A DNA stretch of 64,000 nucleotides from Erythrobasidium yunnanense (GCA_001600175.1 BCJC01000002.1:1647111-1711110); one strand, 5' to 3'. Positions 1 through 11,989 are shown, counted from the first letter of the stretch. Numbers and translations: made by a program. Notes: generated by a model from the sequence alone, not told the origin.

Positions 1-3000
1 GCGGTCAAGAAGGATGGCCATCGCCGCGAAGAGGTAAGCACCGCCAATATCAGATAAGATATGCGAAACATACGACGGGATTCTGAGACCCTTTCCTTTT
101 TGTGTTGTCTCTGAAAAGCAGGCGCTCCCGTGCGGCCTGCGAAGAGCCCAAGACGGCCCGGCTCGACCTTTTCGACGTCTTCATCGCAGCCTTCGTCGCC
201 AGCTCCATTGGACGCAGCCACTGTCTCTATGTACATTATGGAAAGCCCGCAAGGTTCGCAGTTCCAGCGCGTGGATTCACCTCTTTCGCGGCCTGCTTCT
301 TCTACGCTTGAAGAGAGACCTCCGCTGTCGCAAACGGCGTCTACAACAAGTTCTAAATCCTCCAATTCTGATAGGCTGCTGTCTGCCAGCGAAGGCTACG
401 AGACGGCGCCGAATGCATTTCCGGACAAGGACATCAGATCACGTTCGCAGCTGGCACCGCTTCAGATACCTTCATCGCATCGACATTCGCAGCATGGTGC
501 AGTGCCTGTCAGAGACCATGAAGTATCCAGCCAAATGCTGTCAACAAGCGCAAGCGAAACAGAAGACAGCTCTCAACGGAACTCGTCACCGCCAATCAAT
601 CGTCGACTGTTAGCGCATCATCGTACTTCAATAGTTCCTATTTCAAGCAATGCTATGGCCAGCACGTCGTCAGCAGGCAGCTCACGCCCGAAGCAAAAGA
701 GGCCGAGTCGAGCAAGCTCGGTAGCATCGGTTGCTTCAAGCAGGACATCGAGCAGGATTCAGATAGCAAAGGACGACAGCGAAGAGGAGGAAGAGTATTT
801 CAGCCCTCTAAACGCAAGCGCAAGCAAGTCTGCCCGCCCTGCAACTCCGCCATCAAGCAGTAGAAGATCACCTACAACTAGTCTGCGTAACAGTCCAAGG
901 CAGACATCATCACCTTCCCTCCGAATATATACAGCAACTGAAGCGCCGCCCTCTCCTACTCGTCATTGGCATACAAGGCTGCCGGCAGAGCCTGTCCCAT
1001 CTCTACCTGCTGCTTTCGCACGCCCGCGTGTTTCGCCTACACATATGCGTAGCGTGAGCGACCAGGGCGCTATATCACCTACTTCGCTCAAAGGCAAGAC
1101 TTCAGCCCATTCTCTGCGGCATAGCTATTTTCCCGATCAAGCCAGCATCACTCGACCTGCATCGTCCTCGAGAGATAGCGCGTGGACCCGAAGTTCTCAG
1201 GCACCTTCTTCGACCGACCCATTCCAGTACGACCGACATTCGGCAAGCGAGAATGAACAGATCGAGAGAGAATTTCTAGAAGCAATAGGTCGGAGGCAGC
1301 TCTCCGCGTTTGCCGAAGGTGGTGCGAACTCAGAATATCCCTACTCTTTACCAGCTGCAGGCCGCATTTCGCCCATCACCGAACAAGCACCTCACAGACG
1401 GACACCATCACCTACAACTCCATTCTATTCGCCTCGCTCGCGTTCTAGCACATTATCTCGTCGGAGTAACTCTCCGAGCCAGGAAAAGGCTATATTTCGA
1501 GGTAGTCGCTATGACAGCGGTATACCTGGATCTCCGCAAGACGAGCAAAATTGGACACTTCCAGTGGTCTCTTCATCTCCTGTCAGACGAACAAACAGTA
1601 CCAAATCGACGAGTAGTAGCATTCGCCAGACACCACAGCCTGAACTATCGCCGAAAGCGATCATTGAGGAATTTTCGAACCGGTGGTCATTGGATTCCCT
1701 TCAAGAATCAGGCTCAACAAATGGCGGAAGACGGCCATCAGAAGAAACGTCACCCCTTAGTGTGTCTGTCTATGCTGCGCGATCCAGAAGCTCGGAGGGT
1801 GCTGCAGATCCAAGACGAATGGGGAGGATCTTTGGAAGCATCTCATCAGAGAGTTCGAGCACAAGAGACCTTGTAACGCCGCGTGGATCAGTCAGTCAGC
1901 AAGGGGCCGTCCCGCAACGTATGGCGAGGCAGGCTTCTGTTTATGAGACACCCTCACTAGGCGGCCCAGATGCTTGGCCAGGAAGTCACACGCTGGAAGA
2001 GGAAAGCACAGATAGTTTGACAGACTCAAACGGACTTTCCTCAGTGTCTCAAGGCAGGTCCGACATGGGATTACCTGAAATCGATAGTACAGCCTTGGAC
2101 CTTGGAGATCTGTCCAAAGGCTTCGACCAGACTCTTACTCTCGATGCCTCTGGCAAGATGGACGACCTTCCTCCCACTCCATTCTCGACAGCTTACAGCG
2201 AGAGTCAGCTTTCGCTAACTTCGGATTCAGTATCGGAGTCCGCCTCTTCCCTTGCTTTCGTTTTATCGCCAAACGTCGGAAGTGGGATGTCAGAAGAGGA
2301 AAAGCAGGAGTTGAGAAGGCAGAGAACGATCTCTGAGCTGGTCGAAACTGAACGCACGTTTGCGCAAGACATGGCTGTAGCACGCGATATCTGGCTAGCC
2401 CGCGCAAAGGGCAAAGAGCTCGGAGAAATCATAGCGATGCTACAAGCAGGAGAGTGGGTGGTGCAGCAGAACGACAGCGAGCGTGTCTCGCGGGAACGAT
2501 CGATCTCACAGTCAGAAGGTCGCTCACCTCTTTCAGGCTCAGCGCCAGTATTCCCCGAACGCCAGAGTGGTGGTTCTGCTCCTGCTATGGCCAAGAATAC
2601 TTCCACTACTTCTCTCAGATCGTTGAACCGTTTAACGAGCGGTTTATCGCTTCCAAAATCGTCTTCCAATTCTGCGCGAAAACTGAGCGGAGATCTGGGC
2701 AAGCTGCCTTCCATGTTATCGAAATCAACCCCTGCCTCCTCAGCTGCATTGTCGAGTCAAGCCAACCCGACCTCGTCACGCCTGGCTGCGGCTACCTTGC
2801 ACATACGCAAGCGGCCAAGTTCAGAGGTCTGGACAGCCGGATCTACGCTGGGCGCGCCTCTTTCACTCGCGGACGTTCGAGTCATCTTTATAAATCTGGA
2901 GGAAGTAGCAGCCTTCTCCGAAAGCTTTCTGGCGGTGTTGGAAGCCTGTGCTGAGGACGGCGAATCCAAGGACAGGTATGGTGAGGCATTTATGTCTATG

Positions 3001-5266
3001 GTGGGTTGCAACAAGCTATCTGAGAACTCACTATGGTCGGCTGAGCCTGTGTGTTTATAGGCCACCCGATTAGAGCAAGTATACTCCATATATTGCTCGA
3101 GATTTGGTTCTGCTATTTCTCGGTTCGAGGATCTAGGCTCAGCACTCTCGGCTTACTCGCAAGAATGCAAAGAGCTAGGCGCCGGCCTCACAAGCGCATG
3201 GGACCTACCGTCTCTGCTGATAAAGCCCGTACAGCGCTGTCTGAAGTACCCGCTATTCCTGCAAAGTCTGCTTGGATGCACAGCAGAATCACATCCTGAT
3301 CATCCCGCCCTCGTGCAGGGGAATCAACGCATGTTGAAGATAGCCGAAACGATCAACGAGCTCAAGAGAAGGCAAGAATTGGTCGGGAAAATCGTAAAGC
3401 CCCGCAATAAAAGCGACGCACATCTACCAGGATATGCAAGGAGAGCTAGCGGATCCATGAAAGGTCGAGCGGTATCTGGCGAATCGAAGTCTACAACAGC
3501 TTCGCCCAGGCTCTCGGAAAGTATGTCCAAGAAGTTTAAGAAGCAGTCCTCTCGGATCAAGGGCGCTTTCGCTTTCAGGACAGACCTGCCGCCTACTTCC
3601 GATGCAGCATTTGATGCTCTCGTACTGGCAGCAGAAAACAAGCAAAGAGCGATATACAGCTTCATCATTGATGCCAAACAATGGTCGAAGTCTGTACGAA
3701 TGAACCTTGTTGCTTTGCTACAGCTATCGATGGTATGGAAGGAGGCGTATGCACCCCTGTACGGAGAAGAACCGGAAGAGTCGAGAAGCGCAAGAACGAT
3801 TGAGCACTTCGCTCTGTCTGTGGTCAAAGAAACTCTCGAGGGACCATGGCACGATGTCGTAAGTTCTGACTGTTCAACGTGTTAGCAGATCGGTCGCTAA
3901 TGAGAAGTGCAGGATCAGGAGATTCGTCAGGTCTTAGCACCGAAGATTTCGGATTTACTTGATCTCTTCCGCAATCCTCGCGCTGTGATAGCCAGTGAGT
4001 GCCATCACAGTGTCAAGTGTCAGTCGGTGTCTGACCTCTTTGTGACAGAACGGAACCAGAAGCTTGCAGACTGTCATGTTCCGCAGAGCGTTCGATCCGA
4101 CAAGTTGATTCGAGAAAGTACCGTGGCCTACCACGCATTCAATGCACAGCTTCTGGATGAGCTGCCTGTTTTCTTGCATGCTGTTGAGACTTTCGTAAGT
4201 AGTATTTGCGTTTAGCCTGCCTGAAGATCTGCTGACACTGCTACGACTAGTTCACCGCTATCCTGTCCCGTTTCATTACCTTGCAGACTGCTCTACAAAG
4301 AGTCATGGCTGAACGCTGGCGAGACTATGCAGAACAATGCTGCGGACAGCTAGGTGATCTACAGTTACTGGGCAGCGAAGCCGTCTCCGCGTGGTGGAAG
4401 CTCCACAAGCCTATAGTCAAACAGTTCGACAACATGCATATTCTATCTTCAGGTACCCTATCAAACATGAATCACCTTAGAAAGCGGACTGACCTTTACT
4501 TGTAGACGTCATCGTACGAGACATCGAGAGGCGACAGAGTGATGCCTTGCCCGTCAACCTCCGGAGCCGCTTGTCTGCTTCATCTGCAAGTTCTTCGGTG
4601 GCACCGTCTCGTCCAACATCAGAGAGGCGACCCAGCCTGCGGTCACGAAATAGTAACACCTCAATCCTTTCCAAACAGACATTCGAGCGCAGGAAATCAG
4701 TCTCTACCGAGAATCTCCGTAACAAAGTCATCAGTGCTCCTAGTTCTCTCGTCAGATTGGATGCTGCACTTCCTCCTCTACCACCTATCTCAAGACAGGG
4801 CTCTTTCTCCTTGCGTCATACCGCTACAACACCTTTGCCTGCTACGAGCGAGGCAAATAGAGATAGCATGTTGAGCGCCAGCTCTGCCACCGGTTCTTTC
4901 GCCTTCTCACAGCAAGGGACGGCATCCTCCATGACTTCACCTTCTACTCCCTATCTAGACACAGTGAGTCTTGATTTTGACCTCGCTGACCCTCGCTCAA
5001 TGCTGAATGACCTGAAGCAGTTACCCTGTCTTTGGCTTGGCGCCACTACCTCCCGCTACATCCCTCTGCAATCCTCCCAGAACATTAAAGGTTATCCTCC
5101 TCTCAGTTGTGAGATCGGAGACATCCTTGATGTCCTCGAAGAGCAACCAGATGGACACGCTCTAGTCCGCAAAAGAGAGGCCGCGACTCCATCATTCAAC
5201 AACCCCAATCCGCCAACTGCCGATATCGGATGGCTACCACTCAGTCTACTCACGAAGCTAGATTGA
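1..5266 (+). CDS. Rho guanine-nucleotide exchange factor, DH-BAR-SH3 type (5' end outside window)
   Basis: Probable activator of Cdc42/Rho GTPases at the cell cortex. Seven exons keep phase: 1-33, 122-2980, 3074-3858, 3913-3994, 4049-4194, 4251-4452, 4506-5266. The first ~750 residues are Ser/Pro-rich and disordered. A DH domain follows (start ELVETERTFAQDM near nt 2335, signature KPVQRCLKYPLFLQSLL near 3225), interrupted by a Ser-rich insert at about 2450-2850. Downstream is a helical region with BAR character (KRNQKLADCH, AYHAFNAQLLDELP), then another Ser-rich linker and an atypical SH3 at the C-terminus (ending GWLPLSLLTKLD). This order matches the Tuba/DNMBP and S. pombe Gef1 group (family knowledge); Cdc42 as target is inferred. 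The first exon joins in phase to give a Pro/Arg-rich sequence, so the true start is upstream. The junction 2980/3074 was chosen over the more obvious acceptor at 3060 because only it preserves the DH frame. Confidence 0.88.
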
Positions 5267-5476
5267 ATGGTCTGCCTATTCCTCCTCTCCCCTCGACATT
5301 CTCGGATTCGATAGCATGACTATTCAGTTGTTCTTTCCCGCAGCAGTGCTAGATTACAAGCGCGAATCTTTTAAGCCACACCTAATGTCGTTGTAAATAG
5401 AATCAGTAGGCAAGAAGCATCTTTTCTGTGTTCATAGCAATTCATCCCAGTTCTCGTCTTACCTTCACTTCACGAT

Positions 5477-6743
5477 ATGCCTCGCGACAGATCTCGCTCG
5501 CCAGAGTGGCGCAGAGACCATGACAGACCAAGATCCAGCCGCACTCATGATGGAGAAGATCGAGATGCTCGAGATTCTAGACGTGACCGGTCGAGGTCAA
5601 GAGACCGAGATGGTCGAGACAAAGGCAAAGGAGTAGAGCGACGATACGATAACGACGATGTCGATGAAAGAAATAATCATCTAGACAGAAGAGAACGCGG
5701 CCGTCGAAGATCGCGCAGTTCAAGCAGCCATTCCAGTTCTCAATCCTCCTCCTCCTCCTCTGACGAAAGCGACGATGAGCGCAAAGACAGACGTAGGTCA
5801 AGGAAACGAAGGTCGAAGTCTCGGTCTAGATCTAGGTCGCGGTCTAGAGATGGAGATGGAGGGTCAGGTCGAGACAAAGACCGAGAGAGACGCAAAGAGA
5901 AAGAGCGACGCAAGCGCAAAGAAGAGAAACGAGAACGTAGGCGCAAGAAGGAGGAGAAGGTGTGTCTGTTCTCCTCGAAGCTCTGTAACTGGACTGACTC
6001 CGTTGCAATGCAGCGCGCCAAACGGGCCGCCAAGAAAGCCAAAAAGAGTGGTGCTATACAAGAGTATGGCAAGTATGGTATACTTAACGAAGCAGAGTGG
6101 GTTGTTCGTACGACTTTCCGCTCTCGCCTGCTGATCGTGCAATCTATTACAGCATGTACTCGCGCGACTCCGAGTTCAGGCAATGGCTAGTTGAAGAAAA
6201 GCGACTGAGTTAGTCGTGACCGTTCAAGCACTCACGAAAGCAGCCTAATGTGCTCCTGTGTGTCGTAGATCCCGAGACCGTCTCCAATACGAAGATGAAG
6301 GAGCATTTCAAGTCATTCGCAGGTACGTACATATACTGCTCCATAGCATGCTCTTACTGACATTGTCTACTGCAGAGGACTGGAATACCGGTAACATCTG
6401 GCCTACTTCATCTGATTTGCGTCAAGCTGATTTTAGCGATACCACAGCCACTCTGCCCAAGAAGTACTACGACTTGGAAGGTCACGAGCGACGTATGCGA
6501 AGTATAGCAAATGGCGAAACTGTCGCAGCCGAGAACGACGACTCTTACGATTTCCGCAAAGACGAGGCAGACATGAAGTCGCGGTACAGTCAGAGCAAGA
6601 AGCCTTCTCGTGGCATGGACGAGGAGTTGAGCCAGAAAGCTCTTATGGACCTGAGGCGGATCGAGAACGAGCGCATCCAGATGTCACAGATGAAACGGCT
6701 AGGACTGCAGACGAAGGCATCGCTGGGTGTAAGCAAGTTGTGA
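5477..6743 (+). CDS. RS-rich nuclear protein with a conserved KYGI / NTATLPKKYY C-terminal region
   Basis: Six exons join in phase to 328 aa: 5477-5959, 6014-6096, 6153-6208, 6269-6322, 6376-6390, 6448-6743. The N-terminal half is almost pure Arg/Ser/Asp/Lys with SR and RD dipeptides, as in splicing-associated proteins. The C-terminal half has EYGKYGI, then DSEFRQWLVEEKRLNPETVS, then FAEDWNTATLPKKYYDLE. I recall the same three blocks in animal and plant proteins, but cannot name the family with confidence. The splice 6390/6448 is preferred over reading through because it restores the conserved NTATLPKKYY; the exon before it is then only 15 nt. A nuclear, pre-mRNA-linked role is inferred from composition only. 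The gene starts 210 bp after the exchange factor stop, same strand. Confidence 0.75.
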
Positions 6744-7062
6744 CTCGCTCGACTTGGACATAAGCTGATCCATCGCTGCAGGTGAGGTACGATTAGCTGT
6801 GACACTAAACGTAAGACAGCAGCCAAACAAAGCAAAACAGCCATCGCGCCGGTCTCGCATCGGGACGCGTGTCAACGTCCTGTCTCTCGGGGTGGGAGCC
6901 TTTGACTAGCGATCGCACCTGGCCATCGCAGCCCTGCATGTTCAGCTGTACAGTCGCCACGATCCGCCGTCTAACCGCACTGGCGCACGATCCTTCTCCG
7001 GGTGTTTGGGCTGAGTTTGGACACTCAATGAAGGAGGCTGGCGGTAGCAACAAAGGCCATGT
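6744..7062. other. Intergenic, first part of the 1.2 kb spacer
   Basis: No coding region supported. The open frames here have no conserved features and no splice context. The stretch leads into the palindrome cluster. Confidence 0.5.
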
Positions 7063-7700
7063 TCGCTACGAGCGAAACAGGTCCCCTTGTGTCTTTGCAT
7101 CTGGTGCGCCGTATCTAAAAAGACTCCTGTCATCCCTCAGAGGGATACAGGTCGAAAAGCTTTGCATGTGATCAAGTCGACCTGACTCCCTTTGGGGAGA
7201 AGCCAGAGTGCCTGTGCCTTCTCCTTTCTCCGATTGATAGGCGGCACCAACTTGTAACTCTGTCAAATTCAATCAACATGCTTAGCCAATGTCATTTTCG
7301 AATTCAGCGTAAGGGAGAGGGTAGGGAGAGGGTTCCTAATCCTGTTTTCCCTCTGAGGGAAACACGACAGCTGTTTTCCCTCTGAGGGAAAGAGGTCGTT
7401 GGTGGTGGTACTGATTAGGTTGGTAGAAAGGGGACCTGTTATCATCCCTCAGCAGGTCGATTTAGGGGTAAATCAGTCTGATCGGTGAAAGGAGGAAAGG
7501 GGCAACGCGACCTATATCCCTCTGAGGGATAACAGGAGTCGTTTCCAGCTGTTTGTGTAGCGCCAGAGTGATTTCAGGGGTTGCAGAAAGGGACCTGTTT
7601 CCCTCTGAGGGAATGCAAAACTATGGTTGGTCTCAGTCCCTCTGAGGGATACAGGTCTGCTTTCATCCAACAACGACCTGTCTCGCTTAGAGCGAGCGCG
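7063..7700. repeat. Cluster of about nine hairpin palindromes with ACCTGT / ACAGGT flanks
   Basis: Repeated inverted repeats lie in a non-coding spacer. The main core is TCCCTC-T-GAGGGA (or with A at the centre), found near 7132-7146, 7345-7362, 7373-7388, 7515-7530, 7597-7613 and 7636-7650. The left flank is often (GA)CCTGT and the right flank ACAGG(TC), so complete copies are imperfect palindromes of about 26 bp. A truncated copy without the right arm lies near 7435-7454. A second stem type, TTCGCT/AGCGAA or CTCGCT/AGCGAG with the same ACAGGTC or ACCTGT flank, is at about 7064-7084 and 7676-7698. I did not notice the core elsewhere in the window. Function unknown. Confidence 0.85.
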
Positions 7701-7927
7701 ATCATCTCCTCTATCCGTCAAGCAGACACACAGGGCTGCAGAATCTGAGACATTGGACATTGTCCTTGTAAGACGGCCACGTTGTCTAGGCAACAGCCAT
7801 TCTAGCCCAGGCTGGGCGTAAATTCAAGTTGAATCGCAGACTAACGCAGCTTATCACAATTGCCAGTTCATTAAAAGCAATCACACGCACATCGCCCTTC
7901 CTCGCTCTGTCCACTCTCCTCCCTGCG

Positions 7928-9761
7928 ATGCTCGATGATGCTTCTTCTTTCGCTCTCACTCCTGCCCTCCTTGCTGACCTGGTTCGCACGATGAAGAAGC
8001 CTAACCTCTCCTTCCTCCCCCGCTTGAGGTCCCGTGCTTCATCTTTCAGCAACAGCTGGCTATCTCCGTCATGCTCTGCAACTTCGTCGAGTACTCACGA
8101 CTCAACTTCAGGATACTCGCCGGGAACCAGTATATCGCTTGAAGACTCTGACGAACGCGAAGCTGGTTAGTGCCATCAGTTGAGTTAGCTAGATTCAGCT
8201 GAAAGAGGTTCGCAAGCGCGCGCCCATTCTGTCTCTATCGACTACCAGCTGGCCAGATCGCGTCGCTCCCTATCTTTCAGCTTCGATGGCGGCTTCACCT
8301 TACCTTCAGCGCCCTTGATGGGTGATAAGCCTCGTTCAGATTCTTTTCTATCCTTCGACTCGGACTCATCAGAGAGTCTCGCCCACCCAACCCTATCAAA
8401 CGTCCTCGTGCTAGGCCTACCCGGATCCGGGAAGTCGACCTTGATCAAGCAACTCCTCCTGCAATATAGCACGTCCGAAGAGATCGACAGTCTGTACTAT
8501 ACATGCAAGAACACAATCTATCTTTCCGTCGTGCGACTGGTGCGCGCAGCACTGGACGAATCGTCGACTTCGACCGATTATCAAGAGTCGCAAAGAGTCG
8601 CACTAGCTAGAATGAGGCTCACCCCGCTTCTAGCGCTGGAAAGCTCGCTTGAGTCAGCTATTGCGAACAGCTTTGCGGAACAGCCTGCCCTACTGCCATC
8701 GAGCTGTACCAAATACACGAGCTTCAGCTTCGCACCGCATATTCTGTCGGCTCTCAAGACTGAAGTGGTAGAACTTCTGACTTCAGGAGCGTTCAAGCAG
8801 ATCAAGCTCAGCGAGAGTGAGCGGCAGTGAGGCATGCCCCCTGTGTGAAAAAAGACACAAGCTGACAGCTGCCTGCTCACTCAGCATCATCGAATCGATA
8901 GATCATATATGCACCTACGACTTCTATCCGAACGAAGAGGATGTCATGCGATGTCATCGCCAAGCAGCGAAAGGTATCGAGGAACACTTTATAAGGCTAT
9001 CGCCTATACAAATCATGAGAATATGCGATGTTGCTGGCACCAAGGGGAAGAGGCCGGTATGGATCAAGTTTTTCGAGGATGGTGAGCGTTGAAATTCGCG
9101 CAAAATAGCCTCACTCGGTACTGACACAATGCTCCCTTGCCGCTTCTAGCTAGTGCTATACTGTTCATGATGGATGTCTCGTCAATTGACGAATATACAG
9201 AAAAGGGAACGACAGTTCTGGAAGAGTCCTTCAAGCAGCTCAAGAAGATTTGTAAGAATGCACTGCTGAAGAGGGTTGACGTCTGTGTCTTACTGTGAGC
9301 TTCCGACCTGTACTTCATCTCTGTTTGCTGATTAGTCCTTCTCGTAGCAACAAGTGCGATGTACTTCGGCAGAAGGTTAAATTAGGCTTGGACGGTTCTA
9401 AGTACACGAAGGACTTTCGAACAGTAAGTTCGCTGCTTTCTGGTCGTGTACATCTGCTAACTTGGCTGCTGTACAATTGTCCAGTCAAGTCTGCCAACCT
9501 ATCAAGCCATTATTTCGCACTTAAAGGAGCGAGTGCTGGACATCGGACAGTCGCAGGCACCCAGCACAGCTCTGAGCTCGCACATCAAGCATCGCAGTAT
9601 CACTGTCCATGGTAAGTCCAGTTCAGCTCAAGCAACTAATGCGACAAGGCTAACTTGCCAACTTGCGCTGTTCAGTCACGCAAGCGAACGAAAGAAGTCA
9701 CGTTGAGGTGTTGGCAGAGTCTATCAAGGACGTCTTAGCGAAAAGGCAACACGACGAATAA
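7928..9761 (+). CDS. Divergent heterotrimeric G-protein alpha subunit-like protein
   Basis: Seven exons in phase: 7928-8129, 8199-8826, 8885-9081, 9150-9294, 9348-9423, 9485-9611, 9676-9761, giving about 486 aa, longer than the usual 350-400. Fold markers occur in order: P-loop GLPGSGKSTLIKQL, the YDFYPNEEDVMRCHRQAAKGI switch I region, DVAGTKGKRPVWIKFFED switch II, LFMMDVSSIDEYTE, LLNKCD, and a C-terminal helix. All four diagnostic motifs deviate from normal G-alpha (GxGESGKST, RxxTxGI, DVGGQ, NKKD), and the TCAT position reads VTQA. The N-terminus lacks the MGxxxS myristoylation signal and is Ser-rich. A donor at 8166 would also keep frame but leaves a 33-nt intron, so the 8130 donor (69 nt) is preferred. 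It probably arose as an extra G-alpha paralog; whether it signals or hydrolyses GTP is unknown. Confidence 0.82.
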
Positions 9762-10763
9762 GAGATACTATTCTAGCGGGGCGACAGGGCTCCCGGACCT
9801 TGGGACATGACGAAAGTCAAAAATCGCAAGCTACATGAGGGTAGCTAGTCCGATTCCAAGTGCGAGGCGCACCTGAAATACGAAGTTGTAAAGTTTGAGA
9901 ATGGATTCGGCCTTGCATGCGATCCTCGCATTATGCAAGACATAGAGGTACCGGGCATCGTAGTTATATCTAGCTCTATCGGCATATTGTTAATTAGTAT
10001 TCCAATGTAGCTTTAAGGGTAAATATCATTGCAGGAAGAGGAAGCTTCTTACGTCGAACGTTTATGATGCTAGAACGGCAGCTTGTCAATCTGACCATAT
10101 CGATCGGACGCTGGAGTGTTGCTTCACGCACGTCTGAAGTTCCTGGCAGTTCGCCTTCTCTCATTCCAGTAGAATTCAGGATCAACACCCTTGCATTGAA
10201 GCCAAATGTCAGCATGATGACGTCCGTAGAGGAGGTGGGTGTGAAGGACTGGATCTCGGTCTTCAAAGTCAAAGAATACGGCGAGGAAGGGTTTCCAGTA
10301 GCGATCGCCTAAGTGTCGTGCCCATTCCGTATCGATCACCTCTCATATCATCTCTATGATGGCCTGGAAGGCCATAGCCACTAGATCTCTGAGCTTTTTG
10401 GCATCCCTATCTGGCCTGTCGGGCTTGGGGTTCAAATGTTGAGGGTGTCGGATATAAGGTGGTTGGAGCAGCATGGTTTTCTCGATGAGGGAATTTTCGC
10501 TGTAAATCGCAACTAGATTGAGATGGAAGGGAGATGAAGAGCTTAGAGACATGATGCCTGATAAACAGCTTAGTGTCGCAAACCTTGGCGGGCTTGCGCT
10601 GTGTTGACCTGTCAGCAGGACAGGGCGGGTCATGGGAAGCGGCACTCTCAGCATAAGGATTTGCCAGCTTGGACGAATATGCTGCCTTGCTATACTTTCC
10701 GCGGAGTTTCCCGGAGGTTTTGGGTGCATTTCGTGGAGCGGCTTATCAGGGCTTGAGCCGCTC
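9762..10763. other. Intergenic or undetermined, between G-alpha and the HAD phosphatase
   Basis: This kilobase lies between two convergent genes. No family is clearly recognisable. The only coding hints are the minus-strand frames described in the separate entry at 9994-10552. Confidence 0.4.
9994..10552 (-). CDS. Possible small minus-strand gene, unassigned
   Basis: Low-confidence proposal. An ATG-led frame from 10552 (MSLSSSSPFHLNLVAIYSEN...) runs to 10343. A second open stretch, entered after a ttag acceptor near 10312, reads ...LKTEIQSFTPTSSTDVIMLTF, then FNARVLILNSTGM. A 32-nt gtgatc...ttag segment could join them, but that is shorter than the other introns here. The second segment weakly resembles the start of proteasome assembly chaperone 3 (KTE...PT..V...F...LVL...GKM), which I do not rely on. 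A plus-strand frame at 10064-10312 covers the same bases. There may be one real gene, but strand and exons are not settled. Confidence 0.25.
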
Positions 10764-11939
10764 TTACACCAATGCTCGAAAAGCGAGCTCTACCTCCCAT
10801 GCACCTTCCCAGTACTTCACAGGTACAGTCATTCCGCTTGCTTGGCCTTCTTTGGCTATGCGCCTTGCCAGCCCATAGTCGAAACGCACCAGCGCAAGAT
10901 CGTTTCTAGCGTCGCGTTTGTATCAAGATTCAGTATATCGCGGCTTTCGCTGGATGGCAACTTACGGAGTCAGCCTCAGCAGAGGGCAGAAATCGTTTGA
11001 TCCGTCCCCGATGTAGACTATTCTATCGAAAGCTTTGCGGCCTCCATTCTGCTCGATATATTTCTCGAGTTCTTCTCCTTTGCACATGTTCGCCGAGCAG
11101 CCAACCGTGCATTTATGTTGGTTTGGATCGGTCGCCAGCACGCGTCGATTAATCTCAAGTAAGCCCGAGGACGTGAAGGAGGCAGGGTTGGTTATGATAT
11201 CGCTGAAGATGTCGGTAAGCTCGTGGTGCTGTATACGACAGCTATTCAGCGGTTGCTTTCAAAGAGGCCCAGGCAGCTGTCGCACCTCAAGTATCGTATT
11301 GATGTAGACACTATTCGAGTTGGACAGACACAGGAAGGTTGTATCGATGTCTTTCCTAGCTTTTAATGTTCGTACACCTCGCTTCATGGCAGGATGCTGT
11401 GGAAGGCAAAACTCAGCTTGGCGAGGTACAGCGGCTGGCTGTCTTCCTTACCACAGGCAGTATCTGAAGAGCCTTCACGACATCTTCTTTCGTGGCGCCT
11501 TGCTTGTGTAGCTCTCGCATCATATGTGCACTATCAGCAGGAACACGTGTGATTAGATTAGCTTGAGACATTGAGGTAACCGGTCAGAGCTGCATACACG
11601 AGGTCAGTCCATTGCATCTCTTTATTCAAGGTTTCCATCTGCAATCGCAGCTCTGGCGACAGGACCTGCGCATCTTGAAGTCAGAAACATGTAGGGAGGT
11701 CCGGTATCGTCGATAGTCATGATGGCAGCACCTCGAGAACATATCTGTCGGTATCATTGTCTATTGCAGTAGTCAAACGTCAGCGCCCGAAAGCCGTCAA
11801 GCCAGCCCAAAGCGTTACAGACCTGCAAAAGACCTGCTCAAGGCTCAGCTTTACGCGCATTTCAAGACAGCCGCCTTAAGGTTGATAAGGCCGGCCCTTA
11901 CCAATCAAAGTCAAACACGACAAGCTGCTTTGCGGGCAT
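10764..11939 (-). CDS. HAD-family PHOSPHO1/2-like phosphatase
   Basis: Cytosolic phosphatase of the PHOSPHO group, whose members act on pyridoxal phosphate or on phosphoethanolamine/phosphocholine (family knowledge; substrate here unknown). The start MPAKQLVVFDFD carries the HAD motif I nucleophile DFD and is interrupted immediately by an intron. Later exons give DNDTDRYVLEVL, QVLSPELRLQMETLNKEMQW, HPAMKRGVRTLKARKDIDTT followed by FLCLSNSNSVYINTILE (motif II region), NQHKCTVGCSANMCKG, and FDRIVYIGDGSNDFCPLL (motif III/IV GDGxNDxCP, diagnostic of PHOSPHO). The C-terminus is YWEGAWEVELAFRALV. At least six introns; the short exon after DFD is not resolved. It is divergent with the LRR gene, the two ATGs being 50 bp apart. 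Confidence 0.85.
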
Positions 11940-11989
11940 CCTGGGAAGAGTAACGGTCGTGCTGAGTCGAAAGAGCCAATGCAATCGCC
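11940..11989. promoter_or_regulatory. 50-bp bidirectional promoter spacer
   Basis: The two divergent start codons (HAD phosphatase on minus, LRR protein on plus) are separated by only 50 bp. Both promoters must therefore overlap, or extend into the other gene's 5' region. No clear TATA box is visible. Confidence 0.5.

Noticed and set aside
6391-6447. Reading straight through this segment in the RS-rich gene (open frame)
   Set aside because: Although open, removing it as a 57-nt intron restores the conserved NTATLPKKYY sequence exactly, so it is treated as an intron.
8166-8198. 33-nt intron in the G-alpha gene
   Set aside because: Keeps frame but is far shorter than the other introns; the donor at 8130 gives a 69-nt intron with the same phase.
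10064-10312. Plus-strand 82-codon frame opposite the possible small gene
   Set aside because: No better supported than the minus-strand frames; neither has a clear family, so only a low-confidence minus-strand entry is kept.
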